Source of the DNA: Bacteroidota bacterium
GTDB lineage: Bacteria; Bacteroidota; Bacteroidia; Chitinophagales; Chitinophagaceae
Length of the DNA: 64,000 bases
Assembly: GCA_023386555.1 (NCBI GenBank)
Contig: JAEWJK010000012.1
Location: 62,001-126,000, forward strand
Reading direction: 5' to 3'
A program made the translations under genes and the position numbers. The notes beneath the pieces are model-generated. The model worked only from the letters and a program-made list of their open reading frames with translations. It ran no database searches and was not told where the DNA came from. This document shows, piece by piece, positions 25,165 to 33,237 of this stretch. The stretch's first letter is position 1, and every line of letters begins with the position of its first letter.

Positions 25165-25626
25165 TTATAATAAATCAAACTGTTTTAAGTGATGTTGTGC
25201 ATGTTTATATAAAAGTTCTACTGCCAATTCATAATCAAGATCTCCGAAAACAGGATTGGTGATCTTTAAACCAGGAGTAGCTTCATATACATTGAAGAAG
25301 TCTTTTATTTCTGTTTCGAGTTTATTGATGCCTTCTTCCACTGAACCAAATCGAAGCGGTAAAGGTTCTTCCGGAAAGGCTGGTGATTTTGTATTCTCCC
25401 TGAACACTTTATCACTTCTTATGAAATCCTGGAAAGCCTGTATTTTATCAGGAGGGGTTTTCATTTCAGCTTTCAGTTTTCCATTGGCATTTTTCATCAC
25501 CAGCACCATGTGTTCAACCATGTGCTGAAAGCTCATCTTGCCCCATTTTGGTTTAGTAGAAGGATCTGCATTTCTAAGTAGTGGAATGACTTTATGCTGA
25601 AGAAAATCAGCTTTGTCCTGATTCAT
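25165..25626 (-). CDS. DUF1569 / DinB-like protein
   Basis: A 153-residue helical protein with KWGKMSFQHMVEHMVLVM near residue 30 and a closing HAQHHLKQF, the histidine pattern of the DinB/YfiT four-helix metal-binding fold. DUF1569 proteins have this architecture and unknown activity; thiol-dependent transferase activity is known for some DinB-like relatives. It lies 24 bases upstream of the lipoprotein gene on the same strand. The 214-bp gap to adk (25627-25840) holds only the adk terminator. Confidence 0.8.
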   Translation of the reverse strand: MNQDKADFLQHKVIPLLRNADPSTKPKWGKMSFQHMVEHMVLVMKNANGKLKAEMKTPPDKIQAFQDFIRSDKVFRENTKSPAFPEEPLPLRFGSVEEGINKLETEIKDFFNVYEATPGLKITNPVFGDLDYELAVELLYKHAQHHLKQFDLL

Positions 25627-25782
25627 ATTATGTACTTTGTTTGTCTAAGATACAGAACTAATTCAGCTGAATAGAATTGTTGCAGTACAAGTGAGTGACA
25701 CAACATAAGTCCAATAGTAGTACTAGCCCTTGCTAAATAACCATTAGCATTAAATCGTTTCAATTAACGTAATTCGTGCTAT

Positions 25783-25811
25783 AAAAAAGTCCCGCTAAAA
25801 TTCAGCAGGAC
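25783..25811 (-). terminator. Terminator after adk
   Basis: Read on the minus strand: an 8-bp stem GTCCTGCT with AGCGGGAC (one G-T pair) around GAATTTT, followed by TTTTTT. It lies 30 bases past the adk stop. Confidence 0.8.
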
Positions 25812-25840
25812 CGTTGCAGTTGGTATTGGTTACGATATAA

Positions 25841-26419
25841 TTAAGACAGCCTTTTGTTGATCTCGCTGCACAAACCTTCAAAAATATCATCTACAGAACC
25901 TTCACCAGGTATGTACACTACTTTATCAAACTTCTTATAATAATCCGCTACGGCAGATGTTTTTTTGTGATACTCTGCAATTCTTGCACGAATAACCTCT
26001 TCATTGGTATCATCACTTCTTCCACTGGTGAGGCCGCGGTTTAATAATCTTTTGATGAGTTCTTCTTCAGTAACATCAAGAGCTAATACCACTCCGATCG
26101 CTGTATTCTTAAGCTTCAAAAGATTATCCAATGCTTCTGATTGAGCTTCTGTTCTTGGAAAACCATCGAATAAAAAGCCTTTCGCTTCAGGATGATTGTC
26201 GACAGCGGAACTGATCATTCCTATCACCACTTCGTCAGGTACGAGGTGACCTTTATCCATAAAACTTTTTGCTTCGATACCCAATGGAGTTTGTTTGGCT
26301 ATCTCACTTCTCAACAGATCACCTGTAGAAAGATGTTTAAAGCCATACTTTGAGATCAGTCTTTCACTTTGGGTTCCTTTTCCACTTCCGGGAGGTCCGA
26401 ACAAAATAATGTTAAACAT
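25841..26419 (-). CDS. adk: Adenylate kinase
   Basis: A 192-residue short-lid adenylate kinase interconverting AMP, ADP and ATP. P-loop IILFGPPGSGKGTQSERLI, AMP site HLSTGDLLRSEI, GFLFDGFPRTEAQ and lid region RLLNRGLTSGRSDD are intact; zinc-binding cysteines are absent, as in short variants. The promoter on the minus strand is well formed and the gene ends at its own terminator, so it is probably monocistronic. Confidence 0.97.
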   Translation of the reverse strand: MFNIILFGPPGSGKGTQSERLISKYGFKHLSTGDLLRSEIAKQTPLGIEAKSFMDKGHLVPDEVVIGMISSAVDNHPEAKGFLFDGFPRTEAQSEALDNLLKLKNTAIGVVLALDVTEEELIKRLLNRGLTSGRSDDTNEEVIRARIAEYHKKTSAVADYYKKFDKVVYIPGEGSVDDIFEGLCSEINKRLS

Positions 26420-26445
26420 GTTACTTACTTCTTGCCTATGAGGGT

Positions 26446-26476
26446 CAAATATAAAGCCTCAGCATTAATAAACAAC
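26446..26476 (-). promoter_or_regulatory. Bacteroidota-type promoter of adk
   Basis: On the minus strand GTTG (26473-26476) is followed after exactly 19 bp by TATATTTG, close to the phylum consensus TTTG-N19-TAnnTTTG, 26 nt before the adk ATG. Confidence 0.55.
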
Positions 26477-26576
26477 TAATTGCGGTCATATCTGAAAGGA
26501 TTGTCTGTTACAGCCGTCGCAAGTTCCACAATCCATTAGCAGGAAAGCCTCGTAACTTTATCAAACATTCAGATTT

Positions 26577-27131
26577 ATGTATAAATGGAGTTTTATAATT
26601 GTGTTTGCGCTCCTGCATGGAAGTTGTATCTCTCAAACCAGTAAACCAGTAAAAATGGATAGCACCAAAAAATCAACTAACCCCATTTATTCCAGAACCG
26701 ATACTTCAAAAGTGGTTTTAACGGAAGAAGAATGGAAGAAAGCTTTACCCGAAGATGTGTATTATATAGCCCGTAAAAAGGGTACGGAAAGACCTTTTAC
26801 CAGTCCGTTTGAAACATTGAAGGACAAAGGAACATTCTATTGTGCAGCTTGTGGCAATGCATTATTTAAGAGTGATGCAAAATTTGAAAGCGGATGTGGG
26901 TGGCCAAGTTTTTATGAACCAATCTCCAAAGCTTCGATCATTTATACTCCTGATAATACACATGGTATGGAAAGAACCGAAGTGCAGTGTGGCAGATGTA
27001 AAGCACATCTCGGACATGTATTTGAAGATGGCCCACCACCAACAGGATTGAGATATTGTATTAATGGAGTTGTTTTGGATTTTGAAAAAGCCAAGGAGGC
27101 AGAGAAGAAGTTTGAACAAAAGAATCCGTAA
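26577..27131 (+). CDS. msrB: Peptide-methionine (R)-S-oxide reductase, exported
   Basis: A 184-residue MsrB with an N-terminal signal ending in LLHGSCISQ (lipobox), so it probably repairs oxidised methionine in envelope proteins. The catalytic domain starts near EEEWKKALPEDVYYIARKKG. Zinc cysteines are in FYCAACGN and VQCGRCKAHLGH; the catalytic Cys is in LRYCINGVVLDF (usual RYCxN). Start chosen at the ATG before the hydrophobic segment. Divergent from adk. A terminator follows. Confidence 0.93.
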   Translation: MYKWSFIIVFALLHGSCISQTSKPVKMDSTKKSTNPIYSRTDTSKVVLTEEEWKKALPEDVYYIARKKGTERPFTSPFETLKDKGTFYCAACGNALFKSDAKFESGCGWPSFYEPISKASIIYTPDNTHGMERTEVQCGRCKAHLGHVFEDGPPPTGLRYCINGVVLDFEKAKEAEKKFEQKNP

Positions 27132-27136
27132 ATAAG

Positions 27137-27163
27137 AAGTCCAGCATTGCTGGACTTTATTTT
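27137..27163 (+). terminator. Terminator after msrB
   Basis: A perfect 9-bp stem (AAGTCCAGC / GCTGGACTT, loop ATT) is followed by TATTTTCT. Confidence 0.8.
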
Positions 27164-27221
27164 CTCGCAGACATCGCTGAAGTCGCAGAAAATATTCCGT
27201 GAATTCTGCGTTTTCCGAGAG
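27163..27221. repeat. Palindromic repeat, copy 1, at the 3' side of prfA
   Basis: TCTCGCAGA opens a 59-bp imperfect palindrome closing in CCGAGAG. The first 28 bases match 24 of 28 positions in the copy at 28365. It ends three bases before the prfA stop codon. Confidence 0.65.
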
Positions 27222-27224
27222 TTA

Positions 27225-28289
27225 TTAATTCTGCTTCACCATTTTTTCAGCATTTTCAGCCATCTGCAACTGCTCGATAAATTCATCAATCTCTCCGTTA
27301 ACCACAGCATCAAGATTGTAAACCGTTAGTCCAATTCTATGATCTGTAACCCTGCCTTGCGGCCAATTATAGGTTCTGATCTTAGCACTTCGGTCACCGG
27401 TACTTACCAATGTTTTTCGATGGCGTGCAATTTCTTCTTCGTGTTTTCTCACCTGCTCTTCGTATAATTTAGTTCGAAGCATGGTCATCGCTTTTTCCCT
27501 GTTACCTAACTGGCTTCTTTCTGTTTGACAGATCACCACAGTTCCGGTTGGAATGTGAGTGAGCATTACTTTCGTTTCTACCTTGTTTACATTCTGACCA
27601 CCTGCTCCACCACTTCTGGCTGTTTCCATTTTTACATCAGCAGGATTTAATTCAAAATCCACCTCTTCCGCTTCAGGCATTACTGCAACAGTGGCAGCAG
27701 AAGTATGAACCCTTCCCTGTGTTTCTGTTGCAGGAACTCTTTGTACACGGTGCACACCACTTTCAAATTTCAATGTGCCGTATACATCTTCCCCCTGTAC
27801 TTCAACAACAACCTCTTTATATCCACCTGCCGTTCCTTCACTTTCGCTGACGATAGCTGTTTTCCAGCCTTTCTTTGCACAATAGCGTAGGTACATAGTA
27901 AGCAAGTCACCTACAAAGAGCGAAGCTTCATCACCACCGGTTCCTGCACGAAGTTCCAGTACTGCATTTTTATCGTCCTGTGGGTCTTTCGGAATCAATA
28001 ATCTTGTCAGCTCTTTTTCCAGTATATCTTTACGTTCTTCCAAAGCCGGCAATTCCATTTTCGCCAGTTCTCTCATTTCTTCATCACTTCCATTCAAACT
28101 CTCTTTCGCAAAATTGTAATCGTCTAACACTTTTCGATATTCTTCAAAAGGCTTCACCAGTTTTTCAAGATCACGATATTCCTTACTTAGTTTGCCGAAT
28201 TCCTTTTGATTATTGATGATCTCGGGATTCGTTAATGCTATACCTACCTGCTCAAACCTTGCTTTTATCGATTCAAATTGATCTAACAT
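27225..28289 (-). CDS. prfA: Peptide chain release factor 1
   Basis: This 354-residue class I factor terminates at UAA and UAG. The tripeptide PAT, the RF1 codon reader, is in VQRVPATETQGRVHTS. The catalytic GGQ is in ARSGGAGGQNVNKVETKVML near residue 230. N-terminal coiled domain and C-terminal end are complete. A 45-bp repeat ends 16 nt before the ATG, and the gene is bracketed by two copies of another palindromic repeat. No prmC methyltransferase is adjacent. Confidence 0.97.
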   Translation of the reverse strand: MLDQFESIKARFEQVGIALTNPEIINNQKEFGKLSKEYRDLEKLVKPFEEYRKVLDDYNFAKESLNGSDEEMRELAKMELPALEERKDILEKELTRLLIPKDPQDDKNAVLELRAGTGGDEASLFVGDLLTMYLRYCAKKGWKTAIVSESEGTAGGYKEVVVEVQGEDVYGTLKFESGVHRVQRVPATETQGRVHTSAATVAVMPEAEEVDFELNPADVKMETARSGGAGGQNVNKVETKVMLTHIPTGTVVICQTERSQLGNREKAMTMLRTKLYEEQVRKHEEEIARHRKTLVSTGDRSAKIRTYNWPQGRVTDHRIGLTVYNLDAVVNGEIDEFIEQLQMAENAEKMVKQN

Positions 28290-28305
28290 ATTTTTCTTGT
28301 TTAGC

Positions 28306-28350
28306 CAGCTGAAGTAGTACTATGAATCTTCCGTTGCGTCGCACTCTTCA
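28306..28350 (-). repeat. 45-bp leader repeat, copy A (upstream of prfA)
   Basis: Matches 39 of 45 positions with 34903-34947. In the reading direction of prfA it contains AGAGTGCGACGCAAC and ends 16 nt before the ATG. The identical core recurs at 37327. Confidence 0.7.
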
Positions 28351-28364
28351 ACTTTTAGAACAGC

Positions 28365-28423
28365 TCTCGCAGAAATCGCAGAAGCCGCTGAATTATTCTG
28401 CGTTTTCGGCGGATTCAGCGAGA
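28365..28423. repeat. Palindromic repeat, copy 2, upstream of prfA
   Basis: TCTCGCAGAAATCGC opens a near-palindrome whose far end CAGCGAGA is its complement. It shares most of its first half and ATTCTGCGTTTTC with copy 1 at 27163. Confidence 0.65.
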
Positions 28424-28465
28424 AACGGCTGCAAATTTATGCCATTTCACTTCCGCCTCAGCCTT

Positions 28466-28473
28466 TAACTTTA
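28466..28473 (+). promoter_or_regulatory. -7-like box TAACTTTA, 4 nt before the amidohydrolase
   Basis: One mismatch to TAnnTTTG, with CTAC before the ATG at 28478. No -33 TTTG at the usual distance. Confidence 0.35.
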
Positions 28474-28477
28474 CTAC

Positions 28478-29644
28478 ATGGCTTTCCGCAAATTCCAGGC
28501 AGAAAAGATATTCGACGGCGAAAAATTTCTTGATCCTCATAATGTTCTCATCACCAAAGAAAATGGAATAGTAGAAAGCATTGTGCCTGCTGAAGAAGCC
28601 GGAAATGATATTCAGCAATTACAAGGAATTATTTCACCAGGGTTCATCAATTGCCACTGTCACCTGGAATTAAGCCATATGAAAGGCCGTATTCCTGAAA
28701 AAACAGGATTGGTAGATTTTGTCTGGAAAGTTGTTACCGAAAGGCATCACCCTGAAAAAGAAATATTACAAGCCATTTCAGATGCTGAAGATGAAATGCT
28801 GCAGAATGGAATTGTGGCCGTAGGAGACATTTGCAACAATGTACTCACCATTCGGCAGAAGCAAAAACAGCGAATAGCTTATTACAATTTTGTAGAAGCA
28901 AGTGGCTGGCTACCCTCTGTTGCTGATATCCGTTTTGAAAGAGCAAGCCAATTATTCCAAAACTTCAAACTCCAAACTCCAGACTCCACACTGTCCATCG
29001 TACCTCATGCACCTTATTCCGTTTCAAACGAACTCTGGCAATTCATTCAACTTTATTTTGAGAACAAAGTAGTTTCCATTCACAACCAGGAGACAGCTTT
29101 CGAAGATGAATTTTTCCTGGAAGGAACCGGAGATTTCAATCGAATGTATGAGATGATGAAGATCGATAATACGCATCATCGGCCAACAAGAAGATCCAGT
29201 CTTCAATCATATTTTAAAAAATTATCATCAGCAAAAAGCATTCTTCTCGTCCATAACACCTTTACGAAAGAAGCAGACATCCAATACATCAGAAATCTGA
29301 CATCAGACGTCCAACATCAGACATTCTTCTGCCTCTGCATTAATGCCAATCAATATATAGAAGATGCTGTTCCGCCAATAGAACTTTTAAAAAATAACAA
29401 TTGCAACATCGTTCTGGGAACAGATAGCCTGGCTAGTAACTGGAGTTTAAGTATTGCAGATGAGATAAAAACAATCAGGAAAAATTTTCCATCCATTCGC
29501 TTAGAAGAGATATTGCAATGGGCAACATTTAATGGAGCAAAAGCCCTGGATATGCAACAAAGCTTTGGAAATTTTGAAAAACGAAAAAAGCCGGGAGTTG
29601 TTTTTTTCGATGAAAACCTTAGTTTTATTGAACGACTGCTTTAA
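28478..29644 (+). CDS. Amidohydrolase family protein (chlorohydrolase-like)
   Basis: A 388-residue TIM-barrel metal hydrolase of the Atz/Trz type. Metal and active-site elements are FINCHCHLELSHMKG (HxH), VPHAPYSVSN, VVSIHNQETAFEDEFF, LLVHNTF and the Asp in VLGTDSLASNWSL. Such enzymes deaminate or hydrolyse nucleobase-like compounds, including aminodeoxyfutalosine deaminases of menaquinone synthesis; which applies here is not determined. Two stretches (28966-28990 and 29290-29325) have a reiterated word pattern unusual for coding sequence yet keep the frame. The small gene at 29647 follows three bases later. Confidence 0.85.
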   Translation: MAFRKFQAEKIFDGEKFLDPHNVLITKENGIVESIVPAEEAGNDIQQLQGIISPGFINCHCHLELSHMKGRIPEKTGLVDFVWKVVTERHHPEKEILQAISDAEDEMLQNGIVAVGDICNNVLTIRQKQKQRIAYYNFVEASGWLPSVADIRFERASQLFQNFKLQTPDSTLSIVPHAPYSVSNELWQFIQLYFENKVVSIHNQETAFEDEFFLEGTGDFNRMYEMMKIDNTHHRPTRRSSLQSYFKKLSSAKSILLVHNTFTKEADIQYIRNLTSDVQHQTFFCLCINANQYIEDAVPPIELLKNNNCNIVLGTDSLASNWSLSIADEIKTIRKNFPSIRLEEILQWATFNGAKALDMQQSFGNFEKRKKPGVVFFDENLSFIERLL

Positions 29645-29646
29645 CA

Positions 29647-29856
29647 ATGAAACAAATTTTTTTACTTGCGCTTGCTGCTGCTTGTACTTATCTCGGCTAC
29701 AAAACCATTTCAATTTATCTGTCGTTGAATAATGGTAAGATCGGCTTTCGTTTTTTTGAACCACAGGATTGGATGCTGTACACTTTGCTCATTATTTGCT
29801 TTGGACTTGCATGGCATGCAATAATGGGTTTGTTTCCCAAGAAGAAGTCAGCTTAA
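29647..29856 (+). CDS. Small two-helix membrane protein, hypothetical
   Basis: A 69-residue protein with two hydrophobic segments (MKQIFLLALAAACTYLGY and WMLYTLLIICFGLAWHAIMG) and a short basic end PKKKSA. Not recognised. It starts three bases after the amidohydrolase stop and overlaps the convergent recO by nine bases. Confidence 0.6.
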   Translation: MKQIFLLALAAACTYLGYKTISIYLSLNNGKIGFRFFEPQDWMLYTLLIICFGLAWHAIMGLFPKKKSA

Positions 29857-30591
29857 CACTTCTTGCAACACTTTCCAGCTTCTCATTTCACCAAAGTCTT
29901 GTACATGAAAAGCAATGTAAGCCTGGTAGGCTTCTAGTAATTGTCTTCTTGTTGACCTGCTGAGTTTTATTTTTTCAAGATCAGAATAAAATGAAATAGC
30001 ATTTATTTCTGAAGTAATTCTTGCTAATTCTCCTTCAAGAATCTGGGAGTGCAAAGGAGCTTCTGCAACAAATTGTCCATCAGCAAGATCAATAACAGGT
30101 GTTTCTTTTGAGTATTCACCTTGTATCTGGAAACCAAGTTCAGTTCCAAGATGAAGTGTAAAGTACAAAGGCAGATTAGCGGTTAATGCATCATTTCCTT
30201 TATCTAATTGTTTCAATGAATCTTCTATGAGTGAAAATAATTCTGGATTTGCTTCAGGTTGTTTAAGTGTATGCTGTAATAGTTCTATCATATACATTGC
30301 TACAGCATTCTTCACCACATCAAAAAAGAGTGAAGTATAAATATGATCCCATTGAAAATCTTTAATGAATTGTAGATTCTTGAATTCATTATGATAGACC
30401 TCCATTTCTAAAATCGCAGCAGGCTGAAAAAAACTGATCTTATTTTGTCCTTTTTTACTGCTTTGCCTTACCCCTTTTACAATATAACTCTGCACACCAA
30501 AAAGTTCTGTGTACACAGAAGCGATAACGCTTGTTTCTCCATACTTCAACGTACGAAGTACAATGCCTTTTGTTTTGAATACCTGGCTCAA
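29848..30591 (-). CDS. recO: DNA repair protein RecO
   Basis: A 247-residue protein with the N-terminal OB fold (KTKGIVLRTLKYGETSVIASVYTEL-like region) followed by a helical domain. RecO loads RecA onto SSB-coated DNA in the RecFOR pathway. The GVRQSSKKGQ loop and FFQPAAILEMEVYH strand fit the family. The cysteines of zinc-binding RecO proteins are missing. Gene order to the DASS transporter is on the same strand but with a repeat between them. Confidence 0.9.
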   Translation of the reverse strand: MSQVFKTKGIVLRTLKYGETSVIASVYTELFGVQSYIVKGVRQSSKKGQNKISFFQPAAILEMEVYHNEFKNLQFIKDFQWDHIYTSLFFDVVKNAVAMYMIELLQHTLKQPEANPELFSLIEDSLKQLDKGNDALTANLPLYFTLHLGTELGFQIQGEYSKETPVIDLADGQFVAEAPLHSQILEGELARITSEINAISFYSDLEKIKLSRSTRRQLLEAYQAYIAFHVQDFGEMRSWKVLQEVLS

Positions 30592-30609
30592 GGTTCAAAG
30601 ATAAACACT

Positions 30610-30714
30610 AACCGCAGAGGCAGGAAGAATGAGAGATTTCGCAAAGCAAATTTGGATGATTAAGTTTAGAAGATTCTAAGCGACGCCTCTGCTACTTTGT
30701 GTCGCTGCGGTTGG
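30610..30714. repeat. Imperfect inverted-repeat element without cargo
   Basis: AACCGCAGAGGCAG at 30610-30623 is partly complementary to the segment ending CTGCGGTT at about 30705-30712; overall about 15 of 21 positions pair. The intervening ~80 bp encodes nothing. It lies between recO and the DASS transporter. Confidence 0.4.
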
Positions 30715-30719
30715 TCCAT

Positions 30720-32162
30720 CTAAATCGCTTTCACTAAAACCGGAAGCAAACACCAGCAAAACAATGTTATTAGCACAGCAGAAATAATATTCATAATGAA
30801 ACCGGTAATAGTCATGTGTTTTAATTTCAATCTTCCACTGGCAAATACAATGGCATTTGGTGGAGTACCCATTGGTAACATTCCTGCACAACTTGCTCCT
30901 AGAGTCATGGCGACACCGATCTGCAACGGATCAATTTGTAATGCCTCAGCCATTCCTGCAACAACCGGTGCAAAAACAATAACCTGTGCAACATTACTCA
31001 TCACTTCACTGATGAAGATGGAAACGATGGTGATGATAAAAACCAACATGATGCCTCCTGTGGCAAAACCTGCAATCCAACTTCCAAGGCTTTGAATCAA
31101 TCCTGCTTTTTCAAGTTGTGTGGCAAGACTGATACCTCCTCCAAACAATAATAAAATTCCCCAGGCCATTTTAGAAGTGTCTGACCATTCCAGCAATGGT
31201 TTACTTTCTCTTTTGCCTGAAGGCAGCATAAATAAAAGCACAGCACCAAAAACTGCGATCATATTATCATCCAGCCTGAAAAATGATTGACCGTTGTTGA
31301 TAATATCTCTTGTGATCCATAACAAAGCAGTGGTAACAAATACAAGCAATACTCTTGATTCAGCTGTTGACAGAGGACCCATATTGCTTAACTCCAAAGC
31401 AATATGTTCTTTAGCAGCTGCATCTGCTTTGATCTTTGTGGGATACAGCAGTTTGGTCATTACAAAATAGAGTGTAAAAAGAAGGATCAGAGATATTGGC
31501 AAACATAATTTCATCCAGTCTGCAAATTCAAAAGTGTATCCGTTATGTTTTTCGAGAAATGCTACATAAGCAACATTCGGTGGTGTACCGATAATCGTCG
31601 CTATTCCACCAAAATTGCTTGCATAGGCAATAGCCAGCAAAAGACAAACAGCAAGATTATTCAGATTTCCTTTTGTTTCACTGTTATCCTCCATCACCTT
31701 TATCACACTCATAGCAATCGGATACATCATCATGGTTGTTGCTGTATTGCTCAGCCACATACTCATGAACCCTGTGGCTAAAATAAAACCGAGTACAATC
31801 CTATCACCACTGGTTCCTGTAGTTTTTACAATCGAAAGTGCAATACGTTTATGAAGGTTCCATTTTTCAATGGCAAGTCCGATCATAAATCCGCCAAGGA
31901 ATAAAAAGATAACAGGATTTGCATAAGGTGCAGCTACTTCATCAATCCTGGAAATACCTAATAAAGGGAATAATATCAGTGGTAACAAAGCCACAACCGG
32001 CATTGGCAAAGCTTCTGAGACCCACCAGGTGATCATCAATGCAGCAACAGCTAAAACCTGTGAGGAAGAACTATTCAGATGAAATGGATTCAGCCAAATC
32101 AATAACGCAAATATTATTATACCGGAGACTATTCCGATCAGTCTTGCAACGCCTTTCTGCAT
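30720..32162 (-). CDS. SLC13/DASS family sodium:anion symporter
   Basis: A 480-residue transporter with about eleven membrane helices and two internal repeats. Paired substrate/sodium motifs are FGGIATIIGTPPNVAYVAFL and SCAGMLPMGTPPNAIVFASG; WLSNTATTMMMYPIAMSVI and EVMSNVAQVIVFAPVV are the SNT-type hairpins. The family imports dicarboxylates, citrate, sulfate or phosphate with sodium; the substrate cannot be read from sequence. Confidence 0.92.
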   Translation of the reverse strand: MQKGVARLIGIVSGIIIFALLIWLNPFHLNSSSSQVLAVAALMITWWVSEALPMPVVALLPLILFPLLGISRIDEVAAPYANPVIFLFLGGFMIGLAIEKWNLHKRIALSIVKTTGTSGDRIVLGFILATGFMSMWLSNTATTMMMYPIAMSVIKVMEDNSETKGNLNNLAVCLLLAIAYASNFGGIATIIGTPPNVAYVAFLEKHNGYTFEFADWMKLCLPISLILLFTLYFVMTKLLYPTKIKADAAAKEHIALELSNMGPLSTAESRVLLVFVTTALLWITRDIINNGQSFFRLDDNMIAVFGAVLLFMLPSGKRESKPLLEWSDTSKMAWGILLLFGGGISLATQLEKAGLIQSLGSWIAGFATGGIMLVFIITIVSIFISEVMSNVAQVIVFAPVVAGMAEALQIDPLQIGVAMTLGASCAGMLPMGTPPNAIVFASGRLKLKHMTITGFIMNIISAVLITLFCWCLLPVLVKAI

Positions 32163-32292
32163 AGTGGAGGTTGTGCTGATGAAGATAAAGACTTTTGGGA
32201 AGGAAGAAAGAGAGAGTAACGCAGAGTTTTTATTTGTCTTCTTTACTTAGATGTTCGATTTGAGATGAAAACAGTCTTTGTTTCGAAAACTC

Positions 32293-32388
32293 AAACGCAA
32301 AGTTCGCAGAGGGATTTTCACAAGTGAAAATGAAATGAACTAAATTATTCTTTGCGATTTCTGAGTTTTCGCTGTGAGCTTTGCGTTT
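32293..32388. repeat. Inverted-repeat element without cargo
   Basis: A 17-bp arm AAACGCAAAGTTCGCAG (32293-32309) matches the reverse complement of 32372-32388 with two mismatches. The 62-bp loop carries further CGCAAAG-like words. It fills the gap between the divergent DASS and DUF892 genes (32163-32443); no other feature is seen there. Confidence 0.6.
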
Positions 32389-32443
32389 CTTCACTGCCGT
32401 TACGGCATAGTTTTTATGGCAGGTTAATAATAAAAACCATGTT

Positions 32444-33181
32444 ATGGAAAAACTTAAAGATCTAAGGGCTTTACTCATCCACGAAGTAATGGATGTTTAT
32501 TCTGCAGAAGAGCAGATCATAGAAGCCCTGCCAATGATGATTGAAACAGCAAGCAATGCAAAGTTGAAAGCATCGCTTAAAGATCATCTCAAAGTAACCC
32601 GAACTCAAAAGCAAAGGCTAGATAAAGTACAGCAATTATTGAAAGTTTCTGAAGAACAAAAAGGCAAGGGAAAGAAAGGTGGCCTCTTTGGTTTATTTGG
32701 AGGCGGACAAAAATGTAAAGGAATGCAAGGCATTATTGCTGAGGGGAATTCTATTATGAAAGAAGATATCGATCCTGAAGTGTTAGATGCAGCCATAATT
32801 GCTTCTTGCCAGAAAGTAGAGCATTACGAGATCTGTGCTTACGGAACTTTAAAAGCCTATGCAAAAGAATTAGGTTTAACGCAAGTTGTAAAACTGTTGG
32901 ATGAAACATTGGCTGAAGAATATGAAGCTGATGTGTTGTTGACAGAATTAGCTGTATTTGGTGGATTAAATCAAAAAGCTGAAATATCAGGACCATCAAC
33001 CAGTCGTGCAGAAAGCAGAGGTGCTTCTTCAAGAACTTCATCTCCAACATCAAGTTCAAGAAGTGCATCAACACCGTCAAGGAGTGGTTCAACAGCAAAG
33101 AAGAGCAGTTCTTCTGCAGCGAAGAAAACATCATCTTCAAAAACTAGCTCATCAAGAAAAACAGCAACTTCAAAAAGATAA
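32444..33181 (+). CDS. Ferritin-like DUF892 (YciE/YciF) protein with basic Ser-rich tail
   Basis: A 245-residue protein. Residues 1 to ~175 form the four-helix ferritin-like domain: MEKLKDLRALLIHEVMDVYS, AEEQIIEALPMM, LKDHLKVTRTQKQRL, and later QKVEHYEICAYGTLKAYAKE and DETLAEEYEADVLLTEL. A Lys/Gly-rich loop (GKGKKGGLFGLFGGG) interrupts helix spacing, as in the family. Residues ~180-245 are almost only Ser, Arg, Lys, Thr and Ala, ending in SSRKTATSKR, like a histone-H1-type tail. The domain is associated with stress response; the tail could bind DNA. A terminator follows. Confidence 0.88.
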   Translation: MEKLKDLRALLIHEVMDVYSAEEQIIEALPMMIETASNAKLKASLKDHLKVTRTQKQRLDKVQQLLKVSEEQKGKGKKGGLFGLFGGGQKCKGMQGIIAEGNSIMKEDIDPEVLDAAIIASCQKVEHYEICAYGTLKAYAKELGLTQVVKLLDETLAEEYEADVLLTELAVFGGLNQKAEISGPSTSRAESRGASSRTSSPTSSSRSASTPSRSGSTAKKSSSSAAKKTSSSKTSSSRKTATSKR

Positions 33182-33186
33182 AAATA

Positions 33187-33220
33187 AAAAAGCTGTCACA
33201 GATTTATGTGACAGCTTTTT
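33187..33220. terminator. Bidirectional terminator between DUF892 and carB
   Basis: A perfect 14-bp stem (AAAAAGCTGTCACA / TGTGACAGCTTTTT, loop GATTTA) with A and T flanks serves both converging genes. Confidence 0.9.
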
Positions 33221-33237
33221 CTTTTATCTAAAAATAT

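Noticed and set aside
33187..33237. carB truncated by frameshift within the window
   Set aside because: Downstream sequence is a perfect terminator and a convergent intact gene; no second-half CarB sequence in any frame.
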